Assembly: GCF_014268805.2 (NCBI RefSeq)
Contig: NZ_JABWRF020000001.1
Span: forward strand, 1,560,001-1,624,000
DNA length: 64,000 nucleotides
Direction: 5' to 3'
Source: Pseudomonas farsensis
Lineage (GTDB): Bacteria; Pseudomonadota; Gammaproteobacteria; Pseudomonadales; Pseudomonadaceae
Position numbers and translations under genes: made by a program. Under the pieces are notes generated by a model. It searched no databases, was not told the origin of the DNA, and was given only the letters and a program-made list of their open reading frames with translations. This document shows positions 26,551 through 33,530 of the stretch, one piece after another (the first letter of the stretch is position 1; every line of letters begins with the position of its first letter).

Positions 26551-27017
26551 ATTATCCTGGACTTATGATTGCCTGGCTTTTAACAGTGCTCAGTAAGAAA
26601 CTACTGTCAGTAAATGCTCTATGCCATGTTTTCTCTTCCGAGAGGGATTCTGCGCCTCAAGAGCTCGAACTTTTATTTGAAAATTCTGAAATCGGGAAAT
26701 TCTATGGCGGACCTGATGGTGCGTCTATATATTTTTCTTTAAGTCCGATTTCAAGCTGTGATCTAGGTGAATACGGTAGGCAAGATATTTTTAATATTTC
26801 TGGTGAACGTTATTTTTCCGATGTTGTAGGAAGGAGGTTAGTGTCTGCGTCGCTTGTTCAGTCCTTAGCAGAAGATGTAGTGATAGGTGTTGCTCTCTCG
26901 TTTGATAATGGTTTTTGCCTATCCATTTTAAACTTAGGTGATGAGATTTTTGTCTATAATGAGATCCCAGAGGAAGTAGTCATCAGTGAGGGGGTGAGCC
27001 TTATCTCTGTGAGTTGA
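26547..27017 (+). CDS. Putative immunity protein for the orphan toxin at 25606-26550
   Basis: A 156-residue protein whose ATG overlaps the toxin stop (ATGA). It starts hydrophobic (MNYPGLMIAWLLTVLSKKLL) and continues with ELELLFENSEIGKFYGGPDG, SIYFSLSPISSCDLGEYGRQ and FCLSILNLGDEIFVYNEIPE. No known immunity family is recognised; the role rests on position, size and acidity. Codon usage is AT-rich compared with the flanks. A GGTGCAAAAG anchor begins two bases after its stop. Confidence 0.7.
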   Translation: MNYPGLMIAWLLTVLSKKLLSVNALCHVFSSERDSAPQELELLFENSEIGKFYGGPDGASIYFSLSPISSCDLGEYGRQDIFNISGERYFSDVVGRRLVSASLVQSLAEDVVIGVALSFDNGFCLSILNLGDEIFVYNEIPEEVVISEGVSLISVS

Positions 27018-27018
27018 T

Positions 27019-27300
27019 GGTGCAAAAGGAATTTCAATTACGATTGAACCAAAAATTGCTGACCAAATGGGTAAGCGGGGCTGGACGGAAAGCTCTATAC
27101 AGTCAGTAATCGATGATCCAATCAAAACGGTTGTGATGAAAGATACTCGTTTTGATACTCCGTCAGGATGCCGTCCTAATGATCCAGCTACTGGGTATAT
27201 CGCTAAGGATGGTTCTTGTGTGGTAAGGAATGATCGCACGGGAGCGATTGTCCAAGTCTAAAATAGAAATGATCCTAATTGGGTTGCGACATGGGGCTGA
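27019..27300 (+). pseudogene. Orphan CdiA-CT cassette: colicin E5-type tRNase with nonsense mutation
   Basis: In phase with the anchor it reads ISITIEPKIADQMGKRGWTE, SSIQSVIDDPIKTVVMKDTR, then RPNDPATGYIAKDG and CVVRNDRTGAIVQV. This is the colicin E5 ribonuclease domain, which cuts anticodons of the Tyr/His/Asn/Asp tRNAs. TAA at 27259-27261 replaces a serine codon: the second copy of the domain (29550-29822) has TCA at the same place. Beyond it the frame continues NRNDPNWVATWG to TGA 27298-27300. The loss is only about 13 residues, so some activity cannot be excluded. Confidence 0.85.
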
Positions 27301-27547
27301 TTAAAGTTGAGGTGTCTGTAGAGGATTTACCCATAACTCCAAAATTAATGTGGAGTGGTTCTCCTTTATTTGATGTGGGTGATGGAGTTAGTCTGATCGA
27401 CTATTGCAAAAATAATGATATTGCAGCTCTTGGTATTGAAGGTTTTGGAATCAAGGGGGTAAGAGAATTTCATGCATGGATTGTATTATTGATTTTTCCG
27501 CGTCATTAAATGAAATGGATTTCGCTGTGAAGTCGAAAGGTTATTGA
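27291..27547 (+). pseudogene. Immunity gene of the colicin E5-type cassette, frameshifted in a G5 tract
   Basis: ATG 27291 overlaps the ancestral toxin end by ten bases. The first part reads MGLIKVEVSVEDLPITPKLM, SPLFDVGDGVSLIDYCKNND and LGIEGFGIKG. At the G5 run 27455-27459 the frame breaks. The next frame supplies KRISCMDCIIDFSASLNEMD and FAVKSKGY before TGA 27545-27547. One extra G would give an 85-residue protein. Family by position only. Confidence 0.65.
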
Positions 27548-27601
27548 GAGCATGATCGGTAGCGACATATTGATGGAGTTTGTGTTCGTTAGATTTTAAA
27601 T

Positions 27602-27963
27602 GGTGCAAAAGTAAACGCTCACGCCCCAGGCACACCAAGGTTCATTACGGACTCCGCCGATAATACTATTGATTTATATTGCACCAGGGGGATTAGGGGG
27701 CGAATGTTACGGTTACGGGAGCGCGTGGTGGTGTTCAGTATCCGTTGCAAAGGAAAACTCCCGATTCTGTTAATCTGGGGGCGGATATGTTGTTGTCTAC
27801 GGTCCCGAGGGCGCGCACTATATGATGTGTCAGCTCTCGGATTAAGGTGATCGAATGGCATCAAACTCCGAATGGCACATATTTCTCCAAGAAGGGAAGT
27901 GATACGAAAGTTTTTGAGGGGGATGTTCCTCGTTCGGTTCTTGATAGCTTGGGGTTGAAATGA
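27602..27963 (+). pseudogene. Orphan CdiA-CT cassette, strongly decayed toxin
   Basis: Begins with an exact anchor. In phase it gives GAKVNAHAPGTPRFITDSAD, NTIDLY. Plausible coding then moves through at least two other frames (NVTVTGARGGVQYPLQRK; GGYVVVYGPEGAHYMMCQLS; IEWHQTPNGTYFSKKGSDTK; VFEGDVPRSVLDSLGLK). The last reaches TGA 27961-27963, which overlaps the immunity start. No family is recognised. At least two indels are needed to explain it. Confidence 0.55.
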
Positions 27964-28487
27964 TGAAGATTTGTCAGGGTGATATTTCAAAAAAAACGTT
28001 GGGTCTGTTTGTTTCAGATATTGGCTCTGGGGAGTTTTTTTCATATGTAGGGCACTTGGTTTCATTAGAGCAGGCAGTTTCTGTTCTGGGTTTGCTCTCT
28101 CCCGATTTTATTGAGGTCGATGGTCATATTTTCTGGCTGCCTGACGCTCAGCAATACGATTCAAAAAAAATTAATTTGAACGGGCTGGTTGAGATCGAAC
28201 CTGGTGTGTTGGGGAAAAGTACATCGCGTAGAGACGTTGAGCGATACAGGAATATTTTTTCAATAAATCAGTTCTTTTCAAAGTGGGAGGGTGGTCCAGG
28301 TCGACCCGTGTTTAAAGTGGGTCTATCAGAAGAAGATTATCGTCTTTGTCATTTGTTTGCCGAGCAGATCACTAAGTATTGGGGGCGCGCTTTATCCGAC
28401 TCTTTTCCAGGTAAAGTATTTCAGTTTGAAGTTTCTGATGATCTTCTAGATGAATATGGCGTTTGTCTAACATTCTGGCAGGCGTAA
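27960..28487 (+). CDS. Putative orphan immunity protein
   Basis: A 175-residue intact protein (ATG 27960 or 27963) whose start overlaps the stop of the decayed toxin. Segments include MMKICQGDISKKTLGLFVSD, GHLVSLEQAVSVLGLLSPDF, FSKWEGGPGRPVFKVGLSEE and VSDDLLDEYGVCLTFWQA. It is soluble and mildly acidic, and larger than its neighbours. I do not recognise the family; the immunity role is inferred from its position behind an anchored toxin. Confidence 0.65.
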   Translation: MMKICQGDISKKTLGLFVSDIGSGEFFSYVGHLVSLEQAVSVLGLLSPDFIEVDGHIFWLPDAQQYDSKKINLNGLVEIEPGVLGKSTSRRDVERYRNIFSINQFFSKWEGGPGRPVFKVGLSEEDYRLCHLFAEQITKYWGRALSDSFPGKVFQFEVSDDLLDEYGVCLTFWQA

Positions 28488-28498
28488 TTTAATGCCGC

Positions 28499-28790
28499 GC
28501 ACTGCAAAACATCACCGGCAGAGCATTGAGTAAGGCGTTGGGCTAGGTGGAAGTTTTGGCAGTGCGCTGAAAGACTCGCTTTACAAGCTGGCGAGCCTGG
28601 ATTAAAAATTACATACAAAGATGGCGCGGAATTTGACATGACTAAAGCCCGAATTAACGAGACTAAAGCTAACCGCTACGCCCCTGTAACAGCACGCCCA
28701 GTTAAGTGCAGCGATGCACTTGACGATAGAGACACTAAGCGGGCTCCTACTCAACAGGAGTTGAGTTGGTTTAACAGTGTTATCTGGTAA
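28499..28790 (+). pseudogene. CdiA DUF637 remnant fused to a toxin tail
   Basis: 28499-28585 is a divergent copy of CdiA 22078-22165 (ALQNITGRALSKALG versus ALQNITSTALSKALG), with a TAG in place of CAG and a one-base deletion. At 28587 it passes into an unrelated open stretch of 67 codons: AGEPGLKITYKDGAEFDMTK, ARINETKANRYAPVTARPVK and KRAPTQQELSWFNSVIW, ending TAA 28788-28790. The tail resembles the extreme C-terminus of polymorphic toxins. No anchor word precedes it, so this cassette entered by another junction. Confidence 0.6.
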
Positions 28791-29191
28791 GATCAGCCAC
28801 GATTGATTTAAGAGCCGGAGAAAAAATCAAGGTTCTCGTTCACCAAGAATATGGGCTTTATATAAGGATTTCAACATATGAGGATGCAGGTGCGTTAGAG
28901 GACCTGCTAGACGGACAGTATTTCGTTCTATATTGGAAGGCGGCGCTAGTGAGCTTGTCAACGATGGAGGTAATGAATATTACTTTGGGAATGCGGCAGA
29001 CCCTGAGACACTCGCGTGTTCTTGTGATACAGGCGGATGGTCGTAGTCCTCAACGAGCGTCATTTGAAGATGCAAGTGGCGGGCCAATAGACCTGGCGAC
29101 GGGTATGTCACCGCAGCCACCGAAAGGCCTTTCTAAAGCTGAAAGGAAAAAGTGGATTAGAGAAAGAACTCATATTGAGCAGGTAGACTGA
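28791..29191 (+). pseudogene. Unresolved cassette remnant with a toxin-like C-terminus
   Basis: An open frame covers most of this stretch: AGEKIKVLVHQEYGLYIRIS, EDAGALEDLLDGQYFVLYW, then from ATG 28949 MSLSTMEVMNITLGMRQ through RSPQRASFEDASGGPIDLAT and PPKGLSKAERKKWIRERTHI. The first part looks like an immunity fragment and the last part like a toxin end; a competing frame (LEGGASELVNDGGNEYYFGN) suggests a further indel between them. The TGA at 29189-29191 overlaps the next immunity ATG. Function not assigned. Confidence 0.45.
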
Positions 29192-29550
29192 TGTTTGATT
29201 TTTTAAGGCTTGTCTTACCTTTTCTCCCACTTTGCATTAAGAATGTTGAGTGGGGTGGTGATTCCTTGGTTATCTCCGGCGATAATTGGAGGTTTGTCAC
29301 TAGTAGTGCTTGGAGAGTATCTCAAGGTAAAGAGCTCTTATTTGCATGTTGGGATGATCAGATAAATACACGTACAGAGGATTTGGTAGGGCTGTCAGTT
29401 GTTGATATGTCATGGATCGCGAGTGGTCAGCCTATTGATCCGTTATTCATTTTTTCTGATGGTAGAAGGTTAGATGTGTTCTGTTCTTCCTTTTCTGAGC
29501 CTTGGGTGATGAGTCTTCCAGATAATAGTATTTACGTTGGAAACTCATAG
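29191..29550 (+). CDS. Putative orphan immunity protein
   Basis: A 119-residue intact protein whose ATG overlaps the preceding stop (TGATG). It reads FDFLRLVLPFLPLCIKNVEW, DNWRFVTSSAWRVSQGKELL, LVGLSVVDMSWIASGQPIDP and SFSEPWVMSLPDNSIYVG. The S-E-P-W-V-M block echoes SEAWVMLEP in the immunity remnant at 25217-25563. Its stop codon overlaps an anchor variant. Family not named; the role is from position. Confidence 0.65.
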   Translation: MFDFLRLVLPFLPLCIKNVEWGGDSLVISGDNWRFVTSSAWRVSQGKELLFACWDDQINTRTEDLVGLSVVDMSWIASGQPIDPLFIFSDGRRLDVFCSSFSEPWVMSLPDNSIYVGNS

Positions 29551-29822
29551 GTACAAATAGAATTTCAATTACGATTGAACTAAAAATTGCCAGCCAAGGG
29601 GGTAAGCGGGGCCGCAGGGAAAACTCTATGTAGTAAGTAATCGATAATCCAATCAAAGCGGTTGTGACGAAAGATACTCGTTTTGATGCTCTGTCAGGAA
29701 GCCGTCTTAATGATCCAGCTAGTGGGTAGGTCGCTAAGGATGGTTCTTATGTTGTAAGGAATGATCGCGCGGGAGCGATTGTCCAAGTCTCAAATAAAGA
29801 TGATCCTAATTGGGTTGCGCCA
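29550..29822 (+). pseudogene. Second colicin E5-type tRNase remnant
   Basis: A divergent copy of the E5 domain at 27019-27300, beginning with the anchor variant GGTACAAATAG. It carries several in-frame stops (TAGTAA after NSM; TAG in place of TAT after DPASG) and lost residues in the GKRGRRE region. The end is better preserved than in the first copy: SYVVRNDRAGAIVQVSNKDD PNWVAPW. No E5 immunity gene follows. Instead the sequence joins directly to a different toxin scaffold at about 29825. Confidence 0.8.
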
Positions 29823-30283
29823 TGGGACATGTCACATGGGATCTGGATGCCGCGCTTGCTCTTACAGGTGCCCCCGCTATACTAAGGGCTTTGTTAGCAA
29901 AAAGGCTTGCTGCGGCTGGTGTTGATGTTACAGTGGCCATTGAGGTTTCTGGACGCGTTCAGTCACGTATCAACTTGAGGACCGGTGACAAAAAATCAGG
30001 TTGGGAGCACGTTATAAGTCGTCACTATAATTCTGAGGTGAATGCAAGTCAGTTTACTATAGGGCAGGCAGAACTTCGCACTTTGCTTCAAAGTAAAGAG
30101 GTGGTGAGTTCGCCTGTAGCACGAACTTTAGATAGTGCAGATGGGATTCGATATGTTCGAGAGGTGAATCTCGGTCATTCTATTGGTATTGATAAATTCA
30201 GTGGTCAGCCTACTTCTACTATGAGCATTCTTACTGATAGGTTTGGTAATTTGATAACGACTACTCCGGGGGTTATTAAATGA
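29822..30283 (+). CDS. Orphan polymorphic toxin fragment (GWEHVISRH type), intact
   Basis: A 153-residue frame from ATG 29822, which lies exactly at the end of the E5 remnant. Residues 1-40 (VTWDLDAALALTGAPAILRA, LLAKRLAAAGVDVT) are scaffold also found at 31278-31385. The toxin part has KKSGWEHVISRHYNSEVNAS, QFTIGQAELRTLLQSKEVV, GIRYVREVNLGHSIGIDKF and ILTDRFGNLITTTPGV. This pattern recurs at the C-termini of CdiA-like proteins and is probably a nuclease, but the activity is not known to me. The frame is undamaged. Its stop overlaps the following immunity ATG. Confidence 0.72.
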   Translation: MGHVTWDLDAALALTGAPAILRALLAKRLAAAGVDVTVAIEVSGRVQSRINLRTGDKKSGWEHVISRHYNSEVNASQFTIGQAELRTLLQSKEVVSSPVARTLDSADGIRYVREVNLGHSIGIDKFSGQPTSTMSILTDRFGNLITTTPGVIK

Positions 30284-30621
30284 AACTAATAGGGAGCCTT
30301 GCGGAACAATATTTTCGTGAAGAGCTATCTAAGTCATGGAGCGGGCTTAGAGAGCCGGGAAATCAGTTGTTCTCTGTCTTGGCGGGCAGGCTTGGCTTGA
30401 TCGGTAGCGCATTTGTGTTGAATTGGACGCCTGAGCAAGCTGAGGATTTATATGCGGTCCTGGTTAATGGGGAGGAAGTGGTTTGGCTTGAGATTTCAAG
30501 GCCGAGTGGGGAGGTAGTGGATTTTCAAACTACTAGTGTGAAGGAGTACGGAAAGTCGCTTCGCTCACGACAGAGTAGGATCCAGTTGGCGGTTGCTCTT
30601 GATCTAGCACGTCAGCATTGA
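30280..30621 (+). CDS. Putative immunity protein for the GWEHVISRH-type toxin
   Basis: A 113-residue protein whose ATG overlaps the toxin stop (ATGA). Segments are MKLIGSLAEQYFREELSKSW, FSVLAGRLGLIGSAFVLNWT, EDLYAVLVNGEEVVWLEISR and QSRIQLAVALDLARQH. It is intact and acidic. Family not recognised; assignment rests on coupling to the toxin gene. Confidence 0.68.
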   Translation: MKLIGSLAEQYFREELSKSWSGLREPGNQLFSVLAGRLGLIGSAFVLNWTPEQAEDLYAVLVNGEEVVWLEISRPSGEVVDFQTTSVKEYGKSLRSRQSRIQLAVALDLARQH

Positions 30622-31013
30622 GCTTAGCACTCGACAGTGGTGGGGCTGTTTGTTTACTCCGCGATAATAACCAAACACCCCTTGATGACGCGGATTCTGA
30701 TCCTCCAGTTGACCTCGAACCCGGCATGTTGCGGCCAGTTGAGTAGCGCGAGGGTGGACGGCATCCCGCGCTCCAGGCTCTACGAGATCGGCGATCGGGT
30801 GGAGCTCATGGCCGATCGTGATGGACGGCCCCAGGTGTTCAAATGGATGCAGTAGAGAATGCACGATTACAGGCTCTTCTGGCGAGTTATCCTCCGGGAA
30901 GCCCTGAGTTGCTGCACTTTCAGAAGATTTGTTGATCGCGACAGCCAGTATTCAGCGTCTAGCCTCTCAAAACAATGTACTTACTTGGAGTGTTAGAAAT
31001 GCGATAACCGCCA
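30622..31013. other. Degenerate stretch, mixed base composition
   Basis: No supported gene. 30640-30855 is GC-richer than its surroundings and has short open stretches (for example SGGAVCLLRDNNQTPLDDAD in one frame and YEIGDRVELMADRDGRPQVF in another) that change frame often. 30930-31010 has LIATASIQRLASQNNVLTWS. These look like eroded coding fragments, probably of another toxin scaffold, but none can be named. Confidence 0.4.
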
Positions 31014-31800
31014 ATGGGTCAGATGTTTAAGCATTCCAATCGACTACTGAACAGTTCCTCGATCATGGGTTATTTAATACAAACTCGCAATGGTCTCAGA
31101 GCGGCGGCAGCGACTGGGCCGACGAGCCAAGTCTTATTCCTGAAGCTTGGAAGGAACAATTTGGCGAAAGCTGCTGCTATTTATTTGAGAGAAATTGCTG
31201 GTGTTTCGAGCAGCCCTGCAGAACTCAACGATCTGGTGCAAAGATTTTCGATTGTATTGGGCGGTGGGATTACTGGTGTCACTTGGGATCTGGATGCAGC
31301 GCTTGCCCTTAAAGGCGCTCCTGCGGTACTAAGGGTATTGTTAGGTAAAAGGCGTGCTGCGGCTGGTGTCGATGCTACGATAGCCGGTGCACAGAACCGC
31401 GAAACTGCTGAGCTTCTTGATGAAGCTGCTCTAAAACTTGAGCAATACATTCAACATTCAACATTCAACATTCAACATTCAAAAAGCACAAACCGGCTAC
31501 AGTTGTCGGCGCTATAGATCCGCTGACAGGAAAAATAGCCACCACATCTAATGGGGTAGTTCCAAGTACGATTGCCCCCGAGCTGCAAGCTTATGCAGAC
31601 AGCCTTGGGGGCTTGGGTGTGAAGACAGCATGTGGAAATACGTTGGGTCGTTGTGCTGAGTTCAGAGCTGCTAACGAATTGCTTTTGAGCAATCCTAAGC
31701 TTAGACTCGACGATATAAATTCACTTCCGCCATTCGTCCTCGAACAGGAGAAGTGGTTCCACGCTGCGAAAACTGTACAAATATCTTTGGAGCAGAATAA
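31014..31800 (+). pseudogene. YwqJ-type deaminase toxin module with two frame breaks
   Basis: Frame 1 (31014-31517) carries a scaffold: NLAKAAAIYLREIAGVSSSP, VTWDLDAALALKGAPAVLRV, AGAQNRETAELLDEAALKLE. It then enters a 7-bp tandem repeat (31449-31482) and stops. The next frame continues KPATVVGAIDPLTGKIATTS, PSTIAPELQAYADSLGG, VKTACGNTLGRCAEFRAANE, the deaminase motif with zinc-binding Cys and catalytic Glu (CAE). At about 31720 one base is missing, and the last frame supplies FTSAIRPRTGEVVPRCENCT and NIFGAE, with the second zinc motif C-x-x-C. Nucleotide/nucleic-acid deamination is the expected activity. The final TAA (31798-31800) overlaps the immunity ATG. Confidence 0.8.
31449..31482 (+). 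repeat. Heptanucleotide tandem repeat ATTCAAC, about 4.9 copies
   Basis: Four perfect units (31449-31476) and six bases of a fifth. Because seven is not a multiple of three, each gain or loss of a unit changes the frame. All three frames through the tract are free of stops. One additional unit, or loss of two, would join the upstream scaffold in frame with the deaminase. Confidence 0.92.
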
Positions 31801-32252
31801 TGGAGATGGATGAAGATTTTTTGGAAGCTCATGATTTAGATTTCTTTGCATATTTTGAAGATGGGCTGCTTGGGCACTTTGCGACTGCCGGACAAGGTTT
31901 TGTACCTGAGTTAGTCAAAAGCTCTATCGAGAATTATGAGAGGGTGTATGACTATGTAGACTCGTTAGGCGAAAATTTTGGATTTAAAGTAATTGACCGC
32001 AATGTTCCAGAGTTCAATGCTACTGCGCAGAGAGATCGCTACTTAAAGTCATTTTCCATCATGGCAAAAAAAGGCTTCTTTAGTTATGACTATAGAGGCG
32101 ACCGCTACAAGCTAATCGTCGCACCTCAAATAGGACGGCGCATCTCCGAAGTGCCCAGTGATATTGGGTCGGCCCTTGCCGCTCTATCATTGAGCACTAG
32201 CGAAAACATAGAGCTTATTAGCAGTAATTTCTTTAAGTTAGAATTGAATTGA
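31800..32252 (+). CDS. Putative immunity protein for the YwqJ-type deaminase
   Basis: A 150-residue intact acidic protein; its ATG overlaps the toxin's ancestral stop (TAATG). Segments: MEMDEDFLEAHDLDFFAYFE, GLLGHFATAGQGFVPELVKS, ENYERVYDYVDSLGENFGFK, MAKKGFFSYDYRGDRYKLIV and ALSLSTSENIELISSNFFKL. The family is not certain; position directly behind the deaminase is the evidence for an immunity role. Confidence 0.7.
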   Translation: MEMDEDFLEAHDLDFFAYFEDGLLGHFATAGQGFVPELVKSSIENYERVYDYVDSLGENFGFKVIDRNVPEFNATAQRDRYLKSFSIMAKKGFFSYDYRGDRYKLIVAPQIGRRISEVPSDIGSALAALSLSTSENIELISSNFFKLELN

Positions 32253-32586
32253 TTGGTGAATTTATTCCACCAGAAGCTATTGGGGTGAATGAAGCAGGTG
32301 CTCAGGTGGAGGTAGTTGCGACACTGAGAGTGACTCGCCGGGTAATGGGTCGAAGGTCCAATGAGTGTGGTTGCTTGGCACATTCATTCGCGGTGACTGC
32401 ACGCCTGTGGAGTGTTAATCGTGACTTTAAAAACTCGTTTGCTTAGAGTGCGTGTTTAGGCAGTCTGTTCGGAACTCCCTTACTTTTACTACAGGTGTAC
32501 CTTTGGCGAGGATCAGCAATGACCCTGCTTCGGAGCAACAAGCGGCGGGCGAAAAGCTTGGGCGGTGGCAAGCAATTTCATTTCCA
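32253..32586. other. Non-coding stretch before the insertion sequence
   Basis: No convincing gene. Short open stretches such as TFTTGVPLARISNDPASEQQ appear after 32480 and are cut by the IS left end at 32587, so the IS probably landed in older decayed coding DNA. Confidence 0.4.
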
Positions 32587-33530
32587 GGTTCTGTACGAAA
32601 TACCGAGAAACCGAAGCAGCACCGGCCCAAGGCTGATTTTTTGTAGAGTTCTCAACCATCTACGAAAAGGAATTCTGTGATGGCAAAGCGTTATGAACTC
32701 TCGGAAGATGCCTGGACGGTGGTCGCGGACCTGTTCACTGAAGGCCAGCGCAAAGGCCGACCACGGCTTAGTGAACGTTTGATGCTGGATGGTGTGCTGT
32801 GGGTGCTTTGCTCCGGCGCTACTTGGCGTGACATGCCTGAGCGTTTCGGTCCTTGGTCAACGGTCTACCAGCGATTTCGTGACTGGCGAAACCGAGGCAC
32901 TTTTGACCACATGCTCAAGCGGCTTCACATCAGACTGAACGAGCATGGCCTGATTGACCTGCAGACCTGGATGATTGACTCGACGACAGTACGCGCAACC
33001 CGAGCCTCTGCAGGCGCCGGGAAAAAGGGGGGCCTGATGAACCCGTTGACCATGCGATAGGCCGTAGCCGAGGCGGACTGACAACCAAGATCCATATGCT
33101 TTGCGACTCCAACGGCGTGCCGTTGCGCTTCCTTCTCTCTGGCGGTCAAGCCAGTGATATCAGCTACGCCCAGCCCTTGCTCGATGATGTCAGCATTCCC
33201 GGCAAACGCGGTCGCCCCCGGAAACGGTGCCGATGGCTTCTCGCTGACAAAGGCTATGACGCCGAAGCTTTGCGGCAGTACTGCGATCGCTATCGCATGC
33301 AGCCGGTGATCCAATTACGGAAAATGAAGCGCAAGCCGAAGCCTGGTTTGCCACGACTGTTTGACCGCCCAAAATACCGGCAGCGAAACATCATCGAGCG
33401 AATGTTCGGCTGGCTGAAAGAGAACCGACGTATCGTGACTCGCTTCGACAAGCTCGCGAAAAGCTACTCCGCGATGGTCTCACTGGCTTGCGCTATGCGG
33501 CGTTTGCGACATCTCTTTTCGTACAGAGCC
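32587..33530 (+). mobile_element. IS5-family insertion sequence (IS427-like)
   Basis: A 944-bp element bounded by imperfect terminal inverted repeats: left GGTTCTGTACGAAAT at 32587 and right GGCTCTGTACGAAAA (read on the minus strand) ending at 33530. It encodes a transposase in two overlapping frames. No clear target duplication is visible at the ends. It marks the border between the AT-rich toxin region and GC-rich core DNA. Confidence 0.85.

Larger units (their letters stand above)
22936..29560 (+). repeat. Recurrent ten-base cassette anchor GGTGCAAAAG
   Basis: The word that encodes the G-A-K hinge of CdiA (22936-22945) recurs at the head of orphan cassettes. Exact copies are at 23603-23612, 24245-24254, 27019-27028 and 27602-27611. 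One-base variants are at 24862-24871 (GGTACAAAAG) and 26149-26158 (GGTCCAAAAG). A looser variant is at 29550-29560 (GGTACAAATAG). In six of the seven orphan positions it lies within about five bases of, or overlaps, the end of the preceding immunity gene or its decayed 3' end; the exception is 26149, which lies behind a retained pretoxin. The following toxin is in the same codon phase, except where lesions intervene. Confidence 0.88.

Noticed and set aside
30640..30855. Short gene on either strand in the GC-richer patch
   Set aside because: Frames change often and no family pattern emerges; kept only as a degenerate stretch.
31447..31482. Heptamer repeat considered as a CRISPR-like array
   Set aside because: Units are 7 bp with no spacers; it is a simple tandem repeat in coding sequence.
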